Assembly: GCF_001885075.1 (NCBI RefSeq)
Contig: NZ_MODU01000004.1
Location: forward strand, 1,302,001-1,366,000
Direction of reading: 5' to 3'
Source of the DNA: Alteromonas sp. V450
Lineage (GTDB): Bacteria; Pseudomonadota; Gammaproteobacteria; Enterobacterales; Alteromonadaceae
Length of the DNA stretch: 64,000 nucleotides
Both the position numbers and the translations under genes were made by a program. Below, piece after piece: positions 62,494 to 64,000 of the stretch (positions within the stretch are counted from its first letter, which is position 1; each line of letters opens with the position of its first letter). The notes under the pieces were generated by a model that did not search any database, was not told the origin of the DNA, and worked only from the letters and a program-made list of their open reading frames with translations.

Positions 62494-64000
62494 TTAACTG
62501 CCCACATCAAACTCAATTGTTCCTCCGGCTGTATTGTTCATAAAGCCGTAACTTAGAAACACACTTTGTGGCCCAGAAAATGAGTGGAACCGCCAATCCA
62601 TCAGACTGCTGCCTTTGGGGGCTTCATATTCAACATAAATAAAGTCTGTTGGTAACGCATAATCTACTGGTGTTATATCTTCATTTTGTTCAGAGCTGAT
62701 GCTCAGCACCATTGAAGATTCAGTTTCGACACGACAAGCGTTAAACTCCCAATTAGTAGAGCAATATGTATTCAGCTCCCCGTTAGCATCACTTCGTTTG
62801 GCGCTACTCATACTCGGAAACATTCCTTCCAGTTCCCACCTGTAATAACACGGGCTAGGCTCCAAATTACCAAATTCATCTAAATATTCGCCAGGGAATA
62901 AGTTGGCTAACGTGGAGCTAAATTCGGCTCCATCTTCGAGTGCGTTATATTCGGCATAAATTTCATCTACGCGTTCGGCGGAAATATTACTCGGAAATAA
63001 GTTAATAAACAGTTGAACAAATTCATCTCTTTTCACGAACGTTTGAGCGTCTTTTAGAATATCGCCACCAGGTAGTGTAGCGGTGACTTCTAACCGGTAT
63101 ACCCACGGAGTGGTATCAACATTAAAGGCAAGTGTTTGTGCTTCAACCTCGGTTAAACCAGACATAGCGCCAATCTGATCATCATGGAGTACGTCAAATT
63201 CTTCTGTGGTGTTATTCCACTTCAACAAACGATAAGCCACATTTTCTAGTACAACACGTTCACGGTGAGGGGTAATGCCAGGGCCAAACTGAACAACTTG
63301 CTTAATACCTTTCACTTCATGTGACGGGTCGGTTGTGACATCGGCCCCACCATAAATAGTATTTACAAACATGCGGACATTTATGTTAGTGGCGCGCTCA
63401 AATGAAAGCATTAAGCTTTCACCAACACTCTGGGTATTTCCACTAACCGTTACCGAATCAAACGTGTTTTCAGTTAAACGCGAGACTTGCTGTACAGAGA
63501 ATTCTTCAAAAGGAAAGCTGTCGCTTGCTGAAAAGATAACTTGTGCTTCGTTGGTAGCAGGGAATCGAACTCGTCCGGTGCCGCTGGAAAATTCACCATC
63601 TTTTGTTTGAATGGTGGCAGTTACTCCGGTATCTAAGCTAAAGTTCACACCGTCAATGGGTGTGTCAGCCAAAAGCGTACCGTTACAGGTAGACACACCA
63701 CAAGCATCACTTAATAAATCCAAGCGGGCATTCGCCAGCGGTACTGTAAATTCAACGTCTGCGGTGGTATCTGCCGAATAAGCTGTACCATTAACGATAA
63801 AGATATCAACGCCTAGAGTGAGCGTTTCTCCAACGGAGTGAGTCACGTACAACTTAAATGACTGACTGGCCGTAAAGGTAACCGTTCCATCGGTCTCAAC
63901 AGGCACGCGTTCGCCGTCTATATCAACTTCTGCGCTATCGACACCACCTAAACTCAAAGTTGCCCCGGTAGCCCTTTCACTTGCCTGAGCACTTAGCACC
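62494..64000 (-). CDS. Large secreted or surface protein, N-terminus outside window (partial)
   Basis: At least 501 residues, open to the window edge; the GTG at 63999 is probably not the true start. I do not recognise the family. The sequence is acidic and rich in Thr, Ser, Val and Asp with few Lys, as in secreted proteins of marine bacteria. The beginning has Ig/beta-sandwich-like strands with paired Cys (DACGVSTCNG). The middle contains a long segment with VQLFINLFPSNISAERVDEI, and the end has several Cys (PCYYRWELEGM, TYCSTNWEFNACRVE) and a beta-rich finish. It may belong to a larger adhesin-like protein. Confidence 0.7.
   Translation of the reverse strand, partial: VLSAQASERATGATLSLGGVDSAEVDIDGERVPVETDGTVTFTASQSFKLYVTHSVGETLTLGVDIFIVNGTAYSADTTADVEFTVPLANARLDLLSDACGVSTCNGTLLADTPIDGVNFSLDTGVTATIQTKDGEFSSGTGRVRFPATNEAQVIFSASDSFPFEEFSVQQVSRLTENTFDSVTVSGNTQSVGESLMLSFERATNINVRMFVNTIYGGADVTTDPSHEVKGIKQVVQFGPGITPHRERVVLENVAYRLLKWNNTTEEFDVLHDDQIGAMSGLTEVEAQTLAFNVDTTPWVYRLEVTATLPGGDILKDAQTFVKRDEFVQLFINLFPSNISAERVDEIYAEYNALEDGAEFSSTLANLFPGEYLDEFGNLEPSPCYYRWELEGMFPSMSSAKRSDANGELNTYCSTNWEFNACRVETESSMVLSISSEQNEDITPVDYALPTDFIYVEYEAPKGSSLMDWRFHSFSGPQSVFLSYGFMNNTAGGTIEFDVGS

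Noticed and set aside
1..64000. CRISPR arrays, rRNA genes and tRNA genes
   Set aside because: I scanned for regularly spaced repeats, conserved rRNA segments and tRNA cloverleaf arms by eye and found none.

Overview
The window looks like a chromosomal segment of a marine gammaproteobacterium of the Alteromonas/Alteromonadales type. This is inferred from gene content (TonB-dependent receptor, several RND pumps, DUF2788 and DUF3718 proteins, MsrPQ, a prolyl oligopeptidase lipoprotein), from the ybfF-DUF2788-fldA-fur and alaA-yfbR gene orders, and from moderate G+C. No rRNA, tRNA or CRISPR array is visible. Both ends cut through genes: an acyl-CoA dehydrogenase on the left and a secreted repeat-rich protein on the right.

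Layout. 1-5.5 kb: partial acyl-CoA dehydrogenase, divergent GlxA-type regulator, TonB-dependent receptor, a small orphan gene. 5.6-12.2 kb: prolyl oligopeptidase lipoprotein and an RND adaptor-permease pair behind an 18-bp palindromic operator candidate. 12.5-16.7 kb: a small CBM48-like protein, etfBA, and divergent ETF-ubiquinone oxidoreductase, with ACGT-rich palindromes between the two electron-transfer units. 16.8-23.2 kb: H-NS-like protein, YbfF esterase, DUF2788, flavodoxin, a chemoreceptor, fur, and an IS3-family (IS150-type) element sitting in the loop of the fur terminator. 23.2-28 kb: a translationally coupled 5-oxoprolinase operon (pxpA, pxpB, pxpC) ending in a D-amino-acid aminotransferase-like gene, then cvfB and an OsmC protein. 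28.2-35.8 kb: a lipoprotein RND adaptor with two tandem RND permeases (MdtABC-like layout). 35.8-45.9 kb: DUF3718 and DUF2189 proteins, alaA-yfbR-dGTPase, msrPQ, a YqaA-like membrane protein, an SOS-box-preceded SulA-like candidate, YchJ, and an alpha/beta hydrolase. 46-50 kb: an operon of histidine phosphatase, acyl-CoA dehydrogenase, APH-type kinase and quinone-oxidoreductase-like enzyme, resembling a split ACAD10/11 or LvaA/LvaC 4-hydroxyacyl-CoA pathway. 50.4-60.2 kb: XdhC, a FrnE-type DsbA, SGNH hydrolase, hemN, modABC, moaBCDE, and divergent moeB. 60.3-64 kb: small lipoprotein, M14-type deacylase, an IS91-type transposase remnant, and the partial secreted protein.

Themes. Fatty-acid or amino-acid derived acyl-CoA oxidation recurs (two acyl-CoA dehydrogenases, ETF, ETF-QO). 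Molybdenum cofactor biology recurs too: Mo uptake and molybdopterin synthase sit near XdhC and the molybdoenzyme MsrP, although moaA, moeA and mobA are not in the window. Nucleotide-pool control is represented by yfbR and a dGTPase. I did not find a clear previously undescribed multi-gene system. The best leads are the IS element in the terminator loop, the split ACAD10/11-like operon, the SOS-controlled orphan gene, the pxp-aminotransferase coupling, and two operator-like palindrome sets.
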